Below, one piece after another: positions 52,735 through 61,682 of a stretch of 64,000 nucleotides of DNA. Both the position numbers and the translations under genes were made by a program. The stretch is from positions 3,805,501-3,869,500 of the forward strand of contig FP929003.1 of assembly GCA_000196815.1 (NCBI GenBank), read 5' to 3'. The stretch is from Nitrospira defluvii (lineage in GTDB: Bacteria > Nitrospirota > Nitrospiria > Nitrospirales > Nitrospiraceae). Numbering within the stretch: position 1 is the first letter of the stretch; every line of letters starts with the position of its first letter. The notes below the pieces were generated by a model. That model ran no database searches. It was not told the origin of the DNA and saw only the letters and a list, made by a program, of their open reading frames with translations.

Positions 52735-53100
52735 CTACGGCAGCTTGCGATTGGTGTGACTCCCGAGCACTCGTACGTAGGTCGTCACGTCACGGATCTC
52801 CTCGTCGGAGAGGACAAATTTCCAGGCTCCCATGGCGCTATCTTTCCGGCCATCGTGAATGGCTTTCATGAGGGCCCCATCCAGCTTGCTCTGCACGGCC
52901 GGAGCGCTGAGATCGGCGACCGGGGGATTAAACTTCATATAGGCGTCGCCCTTCCCATCGACTCCATGGCAGCGGAGACAGAGGTTGGTGTAGAGAACCT
53001 TGCCTTGTGCAACATTCCCCCCGGCCGCATACGAACCGCTGCCCACCGCCGCAACGAAGAACGTCGACAGGAGAACCGCACCGGTGACTCTGGCGTTCAT
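52735..53100 (-). CDS. Monohaem cytochrome c
   Basis: The protein has 121 residues from the ATG at 53100 (AAAGGAG upstream) with a signal peptide. One haem site: LCLRCHGVDGKGD, and MGAWKFVLSDEEIRD with a possible Met ligand. It resembles the proteins at 29513 and 49448 in length and layout. Confidence 0.9.
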   Translation of the reverse strand: MNARVTGAVLLSTFFVAAVGSGSYAAGGNVAQGKVLYTNLCLRCHGVDGKGDAYMKFNPPVADLSAPAVQSKLDGALMKAIHDGRKDSAMGAWKFVLSDEEIRDVTTYVRVLGSHTNRKLP

Positions 53101-53404
53101 TATCTTCTCCTTTGCAAGGAGCTGCCGCACACCCGTGACACCCCACATACGATGATGAGAATGCGATCCTCGTGCCAGTCGGACAGGAAGGGACAACCAA
53201 GTGAAATGAGAGAAACACGGTGAGAGTAACCGATCTGCCGAAAAACTCGACGCCTAATCGGGACGGCCATGGAGAGAATCACCCCACCACCCGATCCTGG
53301 CTGGCGCAAGATGCCCCACACTAGCCGATTCTGACGCCAACAGGCACCTGAGACGGCGCGAGCTCTTGTGCAAACACCGAGTGTTTCCGCAGCCTGCTAG
53401 CGCG
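53101..53404. other. Gap of 304 bp ending in a repeat fragment
   Basis: No gene is seen. The end (53382-53399, TTTCCGCAGCCTGCTAGC) matches the outer end of the dispersed repeat at 54006, in inverse direction, so the OsmC gene is flanked by inverted repeat ends. Confidence 0.45.
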
Positions 53405-53839
53405 TTAGGTGATGGTAGGTTCAAGGGTGATGCGAGTTTTCATCGAGTTCGAGATCAGGCAGTTGGCTTCCGCCTTCTCGATGAGCTCCTTGGCTTTCGC
53501 CGCATCGCTGCCAGACTGAAGGGCAATCTGCGGACGCAACGTAATCACGGTGACCTGAAACTTTCCCTCTACGAGTTCCAACCGTCCTTCCGCCTCACAG
53601 TGGTAAGACGTGAAGGCCAATCCGGCCCGTTCGGCGACCGCCAGAAATGTCGTCATCAGGCAGATGTTGGCCGCCGCCACATACAAGTCTTCCGGCGACC
53701 AGATCCCCTCATGTCCTTTGAACTCCGGAGGCGTCGCCACCTGGATATCCGGTTTTCCTTCGCAAGTAATCGTGCCCTTTTTCTGTTCCGTCCATCTCAC
53801 TGCCGTTCGATACGTATAGACCTTACTGCGAACTTCCAT
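53405..53839 (-). CDS. OsmC family protein
   Basis: The protein has 144 residues with the OsmC fold pattern: IWSPEDLYVAAANICLMTTFLAVAERAG, and a second Cys in EKAEANCLISNSMKTRI. The Cys spacing is that of OsmC/YhfA-type redox proteins. It stands alone between repeat ends and could be a transferred gene. Ribosome site GGAGGGAACG. Confidence 0.88.
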   Translation of the reverse strand: MEVRSKVYTYRTAVRWTEQKKGTITCEGKPDIQVATPPEFKGHEGIWSPEDLYVAAANICLMTTFLAVAERAGLAFTSYHCEAEGRLELVEGKFQVTVITLRPQIALQSGSDAAKAKELIEKAEANCLISNSMKTRITLEPTIT

Positions 53840-54005
53840 CGTTCCCTCCGGTATGGTTCATGATGTGTGGACCACAGCCTACCATGGCATCACCGTACCT
53901 GCGATCGATCGGACGGCCAGATATTCGGAGCGCACCCGACCGGGCGATCGTTGATCGCCGGCCTTCTCACCCACCCCTCATTAGGATACCTTCATGACCG
54001 CCGGC

Positions 54006-54171
54006 CCTAGCAGGCTGCGCCAAAGGCCATGTCCTCATCCGTGGTTCGTGAAACGTCGTTCGTCTCTCGTTGCAAAATCGGTTTCGACATGTTCGCAAGA
54101 TACGTTTCACGATTCACGCCTCACGGGTGTCGAGAACGCCGCCGGCGGACTTTTTGCGCAGCTTGCTAGAG
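54006..54171. repeat. Dispersed repeat with CTAGCAGG ends (copy 1)
   Basis: Begins CTAGCAGGCTGCGCC and ends GGCGGACTTTTTGCGCAGCT then TGCTAGAG, the same ends as the unit at 56288-56498. The middle differs and contains CGTGAAACGTCGTTCG and TTCACGATTCACGCC, variants of the intergenic heptamer motifs. Confidence 0.6.
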
Positions 54172-54582
54172 GTGATAATGCCCTGCGGCTTCCGGTTGGT
54201 ACAAGACTTCCTTGATGCGCACGGTTCGCACCCCCGCCGGCACGGACCAATCCACCGTCTCACCCGCGCGGGCCCCCAACAGAGCGGTCCCGATCGGTGC
54301 AAGGATCGACAGCTTCTTCTCCTGGATACCGGCATCGGAAGGAAATACCAGCGTATAGACATTTTCCGCGCCGGTCTCGACGTCTTCGATCCGGACTTGG
54401 GAATTCATCGTGACCACATCATGCGGAACGGCGGATGGGTCGACGACATGGGCGCGATCGAGCTCGTTCTCCAAGCTCTCCAAATGATCCCGGTCTCGCG
54501 CCCCGACGCTGGTACGTGCCCGCAGGACATCTCTCAATCGGGCTAAATCGAATTCGGTGATATAGATTTCGCGCTGATTCAT
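54166..54582 (-). CDS. rnk: Rnk-type GreA/GreB-family regulator
   Basis: The protein has 138 residues: an N-terminal coiled region (REIYITEFDLARLRDVLRA) and a GreA/GreB C-terminal domain (VTMNSQVRIEDVETGAENVYTLVFPSDA, IGTALLGARAGETVDWSVP). Rnk binds RNA polymerase or regulates nucleoside diphosphate kinase. The start overlaps the Usp stop (ATGA). The last codons lie at the edge of the dispersed repeat. Confidence 0.88.
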   Translation of the reverse strand: MNQREIYITEFDLARLRDVLRARTSVGARDRDHLESLENELDRAHVVDPSAVPHDVVTMNSQVRIEDVETGAENVYTLVFPSDAGIQEKKLSILAPIGTALLGARAGETVDWSVPAGVRTVRIKEVLYQPEAAGHYHL

Positions 54583-55556
54583 GGCTCTACTCCCTTAATG
54601 TCCGCCTCACTCATCGCTTGCGGCACGATCCGACGGTGGCCCGCGGCGAATTTCGGCGTCTTGACCGTTAAGACCGGACAGGTCGCCCGGCGCAACACCG
54701 CCTCCGCCACGCTTCCGAACCGTTCCGCAGAGACGCCGCGGCGGCCATGGGTCCCCATCACGATCAGATCGGAGCGGGAGCGCAACGCAGAGGCGAGAAT
54801 CGCATCGGAAGCAATACCTCCTGAAATCTCGACGTCGGCGGCCAATCCGAACGAGGTCACGAGGGTCTGGAGTTCCGCCAGTTGCCTGTTCCAATGGTCT
54901 CGCTTTCCCGCCTCCTGTTCGACTACGCCCAGGCCGCAATCCAAGTCGTAGCAGACCGGTTCCAACACATGCATCAACGTCACGGTGGCACCGAGGCCAT
55001 TGGCAAGTTGAATGGCATATTCGACGGCATCCAGCGAGGGGCTCGAAAAATCCAGCGGCGCCAGGATGTGCCGGATCGACGGCGCTCCTCTTGCCGCAGA
55101 GGGCTTGCCTGCTTCCTCATGGAGCCCTGGTACCGCGAGCACCGGACAGGGCCCTTCTGTGACCACCCGTTCCGCTGTGCTGCCGATCAGCCCATACAGC
55201 ACGTTGGTTCGTCCCCGGACACCCAGCACGACAAGCTCCGCACCCTGGCTCTTCGCAGCCAAACTAATGTGCTCTGCCGGGTTCCCCAGAACCAGCCGCA
55301 CCTTGGCGGAAACGTCACGCCGCGCCAGATCGTCACGCACCTGCTCCAACTGCCGGGCAGCCTCAGCCCGCGCCTGCATAACCGCGACAAAGGATTCCGT
55401 CTCGGTACTAGGCCGGTGGGGGGCCTCGATCACATGCAGGATCTCCAACGTGGCTTCCCAGTGGGAAGCGAGAGAGACGGCATAGTCCTGCGCACAGGCT
55501 GCGCCATCAGAAAAATCGGTCGCCAGAAGGATCCGTGTCATCAGTGCCTTGGTCAT
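54579..55556 (-). CDS. Tandem universal stress protein
   Basis: The protein has 325 residues from the ATG at 55556 (AGGAGAG upstream); the longer open frame lacks coding sense. Two UspA domains: the first with GVRGRTNVLYGLIGSTAERV, the second with GTHGRRGVSAERFGSVAEAV, both ATP-binding patterns. Coupled to rnk. Confidence 0.9.
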   Translation of the reverse strand: MTKALMTRILLATDFSDGAACAQDYAVSLASHWEATLEILHVIEAPHRPSTETESFVAVMQARAEAARQLEQVRDDLARRDVSAKVRLVLGNPAEHISLAAKSQGAELVVLGVRGRTNVLYGLIGSTAERVVTEGPCPVLAVPGLHEEAGKPSAARGAPSIRHILAPLDFSSPSLDAVEYAIQLANGLGATVTLMHVLEPVCYDLDCGLGVVEQEAGKRDHWNRQLAELQTLVTSFGLAADVEISGGIASDAILASALRSRSDLIVMGTHGRRGVSAERFGSVAEAVLRRATCPVLTVKTPKFAAGHRRIVPQAMSEADIKGVEP

Positions 55557-55922
55557 GGTAGCTCTCCTGAAACGGTTGGGCGACTGTTCCCGTGGAGGCG
55601 ACCGGTCTCCGGCAAGCGGCGACGGCAGGTCGATCAAGGAGCGGCGCGCGTGAGTGGTGGCAGTCTGGACGCCGACGATCAATGGCTGATAACGCCCTTC
55701 ACGAGCAAGACAAGTGCCAGCGACGCTCCCGTTTGTGCGCTTGGTCTCTCGCTTATTTTCTGGGCAGGTATAAGACAGAGGGCCACGATTCCAATGCTCC
55801 ACTGTTGCCATTTGCAGCAGAGGCCCTTCGCGCCATGAGGCAATACACCCCGCCACGACGAGGTCGCCTCACCTGATCGCACTGTGCCGGTGCATGCGAT
55901 TCCGATCTACACGACATGCGCT
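55557..55922. other. Gap of 366 bp
   Basis: No gene or strong repeat was recognised. It lies before the usp-rnk operon on the minus strand and so should hold its promoter. Confidence 0.4.
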
Positions 55923-56105
55923 TCATTCTCTTCCTCGCGATATGTCTGTCGGCCGATACTCAGCCTCCCCCGTCTCGAACAGCGTCTTGCTGCGCTTCAC
56001 GGGCCTCCTCAGTAATCCGACCTGCTTTTCGTCGAGGAAGGACAGCCACAGCATTGTCCCCCACACAACACAGGTAATCCCTCCCACTGCCAACAACACA
56101 AGCAT
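55923..56105 (-). CDS. 60-residue membrane protein
   Basis: AAGGGG precedes the ATG. One membrane helix (MLVLLAVGGITCVVWGTMLW) and a polar C-terminal tail (RSKTLFETGEAEYRPTDISR). It may be an accessory subunit of a membrane complex. No family is recognised. Confidence 0.5.
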   Translation of the reverse strand: MLVLLAVGGITCVVWGTMLWLSFLDEKQVGLLRRPVKRSKTLFETGEAEYRPTDISRGRE

Positions 56106-56235
56106 GTCGTCACCCCTTCTCGCTCGGCCGCTCGATGCAGGCCACGCGAGCCCCTTACTAGCCAGGACTCGTCATAAATGCCGTCGCGAGGCGATTGAGA
56201 CCGAGGGGCTGCCGGGGTTTCTCGCAAGTGAGGCC

Positions 56236-56290
56236 GACGCAGGTGCCGGCAGCTCGTGTGCCGCAGCAGAATGGTTACTCTGACAGACTC
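56236..56290. repeat. Truncated copy of the MITE-like element at 18984
   Basis: Reverse complement matches 18984-19045 closely (for example ATTCTGCTGCGGCACACG is identical), and it ends in TGACAGACTC, the terminal repeat. The other end of the element is missing here. Confidence 0.65.
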
Positions 56291-56498
56291 CTAGCAGGCT
56301 GCGAAAAAACTCGACGATTGCGTCATACGTCGCATTTCGCACACGGGCTGTCTCGCGCCAGAATCGCCCGCAGGATGCGCAAAAAGGCCGTCCAGCAAGG
56401 CCGCAGCGAACGAAGAGGCGAATCGTACTCGTGCCGTACGGTGAGCCTCTGAGCGATGCGAGAACGCCGCTGGCGGACTTTTTCCGCATCCTGCTAGG
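56288..56498. repeat. Dispersed palindromic repeat (copy 2)
   Basis: CTAGCAGGCTGCGAAAAAA at the left pairs with TTTTTCCGCATCCTGCTAGG at the right. A second unit starts at about 56373 (GCAGGATGCGCAAAAAGG). The centre GTACTCGTGCCGTAC is a small hairpin. The unit resembles 63515-63634. Confidence 0.7.
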
Positions 56499-56601
56499 AT
56501 GGATCCAGCAGAGACAAGCCCCAGAAGACCATGAGTCCTATTGCGCCAATGACCAACAACAGCAGCAGCGTGACCGGCACGATGGTGTTCAGTTTGTTCA
56601 T
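56494..56601 (-). CDS. 35-residue membrane protein
   Basis: ATG at 56601 follows AAAGGTG. The peptide, MNKLNTIVPVTLLLLLVIG with AIGLMVFWGLSLLDPS, is one membrane helix. The TAG stop lies in the terminal bases of the dispersed repeat. Tiny hydrophobic proteins of this kind can be subunits of oxidases; here it is unassigned. Confidence 0.5.
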   Translation of the reverse strand: MNKLNTIVPVTLLLLLVIGAIGLMVFWGLSLLDPS

Positions 56602-56709
56602 CTCGTTCACCTTTCATGATCTGCGAGACGGGCCCTCCTCACCCCGCCCCGTCACGATGTCACTGTAGCCGCAGAACATGAATCAATGATGAACAGAGCA
56701 TGAAGAGTT

Positions 56710-56735
56710 CCTCCATGAATATTTCTTCATGGAGG
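56710..56735. terminator. Strong hairpin downstream of the glucan operon
   Basis: CCTCCATGAA and TTCATGGAGG form a perfect 10-bp stem with a 6-base loop. It follows the end of the minus-strand operon (56898) by about 160 bp. No T run was found, so it could instead be an operator or a repeat. Confidence 0.4.
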
Positions 56736-56897
56736 TTCCATCCGCATTTCAGATTCGTCTGGCATCACGCGCCGGAAGACGAGTCGATTGGAAGGGGTGC
56801 TACAACAGGCGGTAATGGTCGTTGTTGCCGGTGCCGCGCTCTATCCGTACGGCTGGCGCTCAGGGTGATGCAGAGACCATCAAACAGACAGGGCCTG

Positions 56898-57437
56898 TCA
56901 TCCCCACGACAACGCGCTCGCGCGCAGGACCTGGGTCAGTCCCCAGAGCAGAAAGAGCCCATAGACCGTACCGAAGAACCAGGGGAAGCTGATCGCGCGA
57001 TGCGCCCACCATTGACGATGTTGCCGGAACGCCCAGGAGGGCTCGAAGGAGCGCGGCTCATTAGTGTCCTCGACGATCGTCTCACGATGTTCGCGGAGCC
57101 GATAGAGACTGCTCACCGGCTTTCGTTCCCGCCACTCAGGCATGGACTCGATACCCCGCAGCTGCCACTCCCAGAGCGCATTTTGCCCGGAGAACCGCCC
57201 GAGCACGATCGCCATCTGCACACTCATGAGGATTCCGATGACGCTGAACAAGACAATGATGAGGGTAAAGGGAAGCGCCAGCGATTCTCGCGACACCAGC
57301 AACCCGATCACCGCGACAAAAATCGAATTGGCGGTGAGATAATCCGACAGCATCGTGTGATAGTCCCGCACGCCGGACGTCCACAACGTCAGCAGATGCG
57401 CATAGTCGGATCGCAACCCATCTTGCTCCTGGGCCAT
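56898..57437 (-). CDS. RipA-like or DUF-type membrane protein
   Basis: The protein has 179 residues from the ATG at 57437 (GGAGCG seven bases before, inside the end of the phosphorylase gene). Two hydrophobic pairs of helices (LTANSIFVAVIGLLVSRE and PFTLIIVLFSVIGILMSVQMAIV, later ISFPWFFGTVYGLFLLWGL). The pattern SDYLTANSIFVAV is that of the small membrane proteins called RipA-type. It is coupled to the storage genes but its role is unknown. Confidence 0.65.
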   Translation of the reverse strand: MAQEQDGLRSDYAHLLTLWTSGVRDYHTMLSDYLTANSIFVAVIGLLVSRESLALPFTLIIVLFSVIGILMSVQMAIVLGRFSGQNALWEWQLRGIESMPEWRERKPVSSLYRLREHRETIVEDTNEPRSFEPSWAFRQHRQWWAHRAISFPWFFGTVYGLFLLWGLTQVLRASALSWG

Positions 57438-57441
57438 CACC

Positions 57442-59163
57442 TTACGCTCCATTGACGTCTTGTCCGACCAGCCGATACGCATTGCGTAGATACTGCCCCA
57501 CCATGCGCTGCGTGTTGAAGAACGCCCCGTTCACGGCAATCGCATGCTTCATGATCTCGATGAACCCCTCACGGTCCTTGTAAAAACAGGGCATGACCCG
57601 CTGCTCGAGCTTGTCGTACAGAGCCCGGGCATGGCAAGCCTCCATGTCCTCCGCGGGCGAACCGCAGGCCTCGATCTTCTCACCGATCGACCAGCCCGTG
57701 ACCCCTTCGATATGCCCCTCGACCCACCAGCCGTCCAGCACGCTCACACTCGGAACTCCGTTCATCGCCGCCTTCATGCCGCTCGTGCCGGAGGCTTCCA
57801 TCGGCGGGAGCGGCGTATTCAACCACACATCCACGCCGGCGCAGAGGAGACGTGCCAGCATCATGTCGTAGTTGGCGAGATAGGCCACCGACAGCTGCCC
57901 GCGCATGCTGTGAATGCGATGGATCATGTCTTTGCCCGCCTGATCCTGCGGGTGCGCCTTTCCCGCAAAGACGAATTGAATCGGGCCCGCCTCTTTCAGC
58001 AGCCGCCGCAACCGTTCGACATCGTGAAACACCAGGGTCCCCCGCTTATACGCAGTCGCACGGCGGGCAAAGCCGATGGTGAGGACATCGCGATCGAATC
58101 CCGCGTTGGTCTGACGGTTCACTTCGTCCACCAAGGCTAACTTGGCGTCCTGATGAGCTCTCCAGATTTCAGCGCCGGGAATACTGATGGCGTAACGAAG
58201 CGACAGTTGATCGTAGCGCCAGTCGGGCAAATGGCGGTCATAGAGGTTTTGAAACGAAGGCGCGGCCCAGGTCACGGCATGCACGCCGTTGGTAATGGAA
58301 TGGATCGGATAGCCGGGGTACAACGAATGGGAGACCTCGCCGTGCCGCATGGCGACCCCGTTGACGAACCGGGATCCCCGCAAGGCCAGCAAGGTCATGT
58401 TCAACGCGCCCTGGTGCTGGCAGGCCTGCACGAGCTCGCATCGCCGACTCCCCAACACCCGATGCGCGAGTTCCACCGGAAACTGGTCGTGACCCGCCGG
58501 CACCGGAGTGTGCGTGGTGAACACGCACTGTTCCCGCACCTGCTCGATCACCTCCGGCGGCACCTCTCCGTTCCGCGGTTCCGTCCCGATGGCCGCCTCG
58601 ATCAACGCCAGGACCAGCAGCGCCGCATGCCCTTCGTTGAGGTGGTAGCGAAAGATATTTCCGTACCCTAACGCGCGCAAGAGGGCGAACCCCCCGAACC
58701 CCAGGATCATTTCCTGGCACAAGCGGTAATGCGAGTCCCCGCCGTAGAGCGTATCCGTAATGGTCCGATCCCACGGACTGTTTTCGGGCAGATCGGTATC
58801 GAGCAGATACACCGGGACGGTATGGCCCGACATGCCGGTGACGTGATGCCGCCAGGCACGCACGTGCACGGCACGGCCCTCGATTTCGACGGAGACTCGC
58901 GGCTCCATCGGTTCGGCGAAATCGTTGACCGCCCAGGCTACCGGCTCCTCGGACTGCCATCCCTTCTGATCGAGTCGCTGATAAAAATAGCCGCGCCGGT
59001 GGAGCAGCGTGACACCGACCATCGGCACGCCCAGGTCGGCCGCGGACCGGATCGTGTCGCCGGCCAGAACCCCCAGTCCTCCCGAGTAGGTCGGCATCAA
59101 CGGATTCAGGCCGATCTCCATGGAAAAGTACGCCACGAGGGCGTGGCTGTTCTGCTGGGTCAT
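57442..59163 (-). CDS. glgP: Short alpha-glucan phosphorylase (GT35)
   Basis: The protein has 573 residues, shorter than the 800-residue GlgP but usual for the bacterial-type short phosphorylases. Key strings: SGGLGVLAGDTIRSAADLG, IFRYHLNEGHAALL, VFTTHTPVPAGHDQF, KAHPQDQAGK, NTPLPPMEASGTSGMKAAMNG (PLP Lys in the SGMKA part). It releases glucose-1-phosphate from glycogen or dextrins. It overlaps the TreT stop (ATGA). Confidence 0.93.
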   Translation of the reverse strand: MTQQNSHALVAYFSMEIGLNPLMPTYSGGLGVLAGDTIRSAADLGVPMVGVTLLHRRGYFYQRLDQKGWQSEEPVAWAVNDFAEPMEPRVSVEIEGRAVHVRAWRHHVTGMSGHTVPVYLLDTDLPENSPWDRTITDTLYGGDSHYRLCQEMILGFGGFALLRALGYGNIFRYHLNEGHAALLVLALIEAAIGTEPRNGEVPPEVIEQVREQCVFTTHTPVPAGHDQFPVELAHRVLGSRRCELVQACQHQGALNMTLLALRGSRFVNGVAMRHGEVSHSLYPGYPIHSITNGVHAVTWAAPSFQNLYDRHLPDWRYDQLSLRYAISIPGAEIWRAHQDAKLALVDEVNRQTNAGFDRDVLTIGFARRATAYKRGTLVFHDVERLRRLLKEAGPIQFVFAGKAHPQDQAGKDMIHRIHSMRGQLSVAYLANYDMMLARLLCAGVDVWLNTPLPPMEASGTSGMKAAMNGVPSVSVLDGWWVEGHIEGVTGWSIGEKIEACGSPAEDMEACHARALYDKLEQRVMPCFYKDREGFIEIMKHAIAVNGAFFNTQRMVGQYLRNAYRLVGQDVNGA

Positions 59164-60434
59164 GACGCCTCCAGCACCTGCTTGATCAGCCGAAGCTCAT
59201 CGCGCACCAGCCGCGGCATGAGAAAATGCCGGCGCACATGTTCACGCCCGGCCCGGCCGAACTCTCCACGTTCGCCCGGTCGCTGCAGCAGATGGAGCAG
59301 CCGCTCCGCGCAGGCTTCCACACTGTCCACCAGATTCTTCTGAAAGGGCTCGGGAAATTGCATGGGAATGCCTCCGGTGTTCCCGGCCACCACCGGCTTC
59401 TCCTTCCATAACGCTTCGGACACGACCAACCCGAATCCCTCCCGCAAGGACTTCTGGATCACCACATCGCAGCCACGCTGGAACGCATTGACCTCCATAC
59501 TCCCCACCCCGGCGAGATTCGTAAACACAAACAGGTCCGGATCCTTCGCAGCTTCTTCTTCGACTCGATCCAGAATCTCCCACCCCTCCGGATCGTCGCC
59601 CGCCATCGCGCCGATGAGTACCAGTTGAACGGTTGGAATGGCCTCTTTCACCAGACGATAGGCCCGGACGACCCCGAGCGGATCTTTCCAGGGATCGAAC
59701 CGCGAAACCTGCAACAGCAACGGCCTCGTCGGATCCACCCCGGAATCCGCGATCGCGCGCCGACACAAGTCTTCAGGCAAGTCCATATTCTTCGTGGCGA
59801 GGGGATCGATCGCCGGAGCGATGAAGGCCACCCGCTTTGCCGCCAATTGGGGCAGCACGAACTGGCTCATGGTGAAGACGACCGCCTCATACTCTTCGAG
59901 CAACGGGCGCAAAAACTGACTGACCTCCTTATCAGGCGCCGAGCTATCGATATGGCACCGCCAGATCCATTTGGCATCACGGGGCCCGGCAAAATGTCGA
60001 ATAGCCGCCGGCTGCGGGTCGTGCACGATATACACATCGTAGTCATTGCCGAGCGCCTTGGCGCTGCGTTCATTGACCGTGAGGTACAGGTCCTGCGCCG
60101 CTTTCCCCAAGCCGTAATGCCCGCCTTGCAGTGCGTTATGGAACGCCTTGGTGATGGCAAAAAAATCCGGTTCGCCATGGATCAAGCGCCAGTCCGCCTG
60201 CACACCGAGCGCCTGCAGCATCGGCACATACCTCGCCAACAGTTCCGCCACGCCCCCGCCGGCCGCCGTCGAGTTCACATGACAGACTTTGACGCCCTCA
60301 AGTTCTTTCGCGAGCGTTCTCAGCTCCTCATAGGCCTCCTCGCTCATCAATTTTCGGTACCCATCCAGATTGGCTTGTATCGCTCCGCATCGTCGTCCGA
60401 TGCCGACTTTCGGCAACTGCGTCTTCAATTCCAT
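59160..60434 (-). CDS. treT: Trehalose glycosyltransferring synthase (TreT type, GT4)
   Basis: The protein has 424 residues. GT4 pattern with HVNSTAAGGGVAELLARYVPML at the start, VYIVHDPQPAAI, VSRFDPWKDPLGVV, and QKSLREGFGLVVSEALWKEKPVVAGNTGG. The start HVNSTAAGGGVAELL is typical of TreT and trehalose phosphorylases, which join glucose to a sugar nucleotide or phosphate. Together with glgP it turns glycogen products to trehalose. Confidence 0.88.
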   Translation of the reverse strand: MELKTQLPKVGIGRRCGAIQANLDGYRKLMSEEAYEELRTLAKELEGVKVCHVNSTAAGGGVAELLARYVPMLQALGVQADWRLIHGEPDFFAITKAFHNALQGGHYGLGKAAQDLYLTVNERSAKALGNDYDVYIVHDPQPAAIRHFAGPRDAKWIWRCHIDSSAPDKEVSQFLRPLLEEYEAVVFTMSQFVLPQLAAKRVAFIAPAIDPLATKNMDLPEDLCRRAIADSGVDPTRPLLLQVSRFDPWKDPLGVVRAYRLVKEAIPTVQLVLIGAMAGDDPEGWEILDRVEEEAAKDPDLFVFTNLAGVGSMEVNAFQRGCDVVIQKSLREGFGLVVSEALWKEKPVVAGNTGGIPMQFPEPFQKNLVDSVEACAERLLHLLQRPGERGEFGRAGREHVRRHFLMPRLVRDELRLIKQVLEAS

Positions 60435-60486
60435 TGTCCCTGAATCTCCCTCATGAATCCGTATCCTGACTTCTATCGCTACGCTG

Positions 60487-60963
60487 CTACCCGAACGTCA
60501 CACGAACCCAATCTCCAAGATAGTGCGTGATCGCGACCACACAGAGTCCGATCACGACATGCTCCCCGATCACTTTCCAGGGCGGAACCCGTTGCGCGCG
60601 CGCCAGCGCATAACTGAGCACCGCCAACAGCGACAACCCCCAGACGAGGCTGGCCACCACCGCCAGATCCAACGGCATGAACAACACCGGAACCGCAAAG
60701 GTCGCGGCGATCACGAATTTCGCCGCGAAGGTCGCCAGGGTCGATTCCCAAATCTCATTCGTGTTCCCATGGTTCTTGGATTCTTCCGCGATGTGAATGC
60801 CCAACGCATCGGACATGGCATCGGCGACCGCAATAGTGAGCAGCCCGCCCAGAACCACGGACTTCGAATGGGTGCCCGCATGCAGGCCCACCATCAACCC
60901 CAGCGTGGTAATCACACCGGACGTAAGCCCGAAGCTGAACCCGATCTTCAACGCGGTGCGCAT
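60487..60963 (-). CDS. VIT1/CCC1-like small membrane protein
   Basis: The protein has 158 residues from the ATG at 60963 (AGGTAGGGGG upstream). Five hydrophobic helices; FGLTSGVITTLGLMVGLHAGT and AVADAMSDALGIHIAEESKN resemble the first part of the VIT1/CCC1 iron-manganese transporters. It is shorter than that family (about 230), so it may be a relative rather than a working exporter. It lies 52 bp before treT. Confidence 0.7.
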   Translation of the reverse strand: MRTALKIGFSFGLTSGVITTLGLMVGLHAGTHSKSVVLGGLLTIAVADAMSDALGIHIAEESKNHGNTNEIWESTLATFAAKFVIAATFAVPVLFMPLDLAVVASLVWGLSLLAVLSYALARAQRVPPWKVIGEHVVIGLCVVAITHYLGDWVRVTFG

Positions 60964-61024
60964 ACCCCCTACCTTGTCATCGCGCCAGGCTGTCTGGCAC
61001 AGCACAACACGTCAGAGCGGAGGA

Positions 61025-61672
61025 TCAACAGGCCTCCTTCCCCGCTGCTCGCAGACAAGACGCAATCCAGTCGTTCAGCGCCTCAAGCACCCGGGTCACT
61101 GCGCGATTGGCCGCCTGGACGCCTCCATACGCATCATCGCTCGAAGCCGGTTCGAGAACCTCAAAACTCCGGACTCCCAGCACTCGTTGATCTTTCATCT
61201 CCAGCAGTTGCGCGCGCAAATGCAATCGGGTCCGGCTCGGTTGCTGAAGGAACTCTTGCTGCAATACCAGCCCCGAGGTGTCCAGCCGGTAATCGCCCCG
61301 GACCACCGTGGGCATGGACACCACCACACGCCAGAGCCCCGTGGCTTCCAGCGACCGAACCAGCAAAGGTGCCAACATACGGGCCGGGGCATCGACCCAT
61401 ACATTGGTTGCGTAGTAGCTCACTTCATAGGGCCGTTGCAGGTACGCCATCCGCGGCTGCTCAAATCCGGCTTCCGCCTGCGGCAACCCGACGACCAGCA
61501 CACCGTGGACTTCCGGCTGCCCAGCGCGAGCGCCCGCCCTCCAGGCGGACTCATCGATGGTCAGCAGAAACGTATGGACCGGATTTTCTGCGGATCGAGG
61601 CAACACGCAAGCGGCGAGTGCGCATGACATCATGACCGCTCCGACCCATGGTATTGCGCGTCGGCTTACCAC
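61025..61672 (-). CDS. PqiC/ABC-type transport auxiliary lipoprotein
   Basis: The protein has 215 residues from a GTG at 61672 (GAGAGG upstream), with a lipobox CALAAC. The body, RPYEVSYYATNVWVDAPARMLAPLLVRSLEA, GDYRLDTSGLVLQQEF and VLGVRSFEV, matches the outer-membrane auxiliary lipoproteins next to MCE genes. It probably helps lipid transfer to the outer membrane. It follows mlaD by 10 bp. Confidence 0.88.
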   Translation of the reverse strand: MVSRRAIPWVGAVMMSCALAACVLPRSAENPVHTFLLTIDESAWRAGARAGQPEVHGVLVVGLPQAEAGFEQPRMAYLQRPYEVSYYATNVWVDAPARMLAPLLVRSLEATGLWRVVVSMPTVVRGDYRLDTSGLVLQQEFLQQPSRTRLHLRAQLLEMKDQRVLGVRSFEVLEPASSDDAYGGVQAANRAVTRVLEALNDWIASCLRAAGKEAC

Positions 61673-61682
61673 CAGGCGCCTC

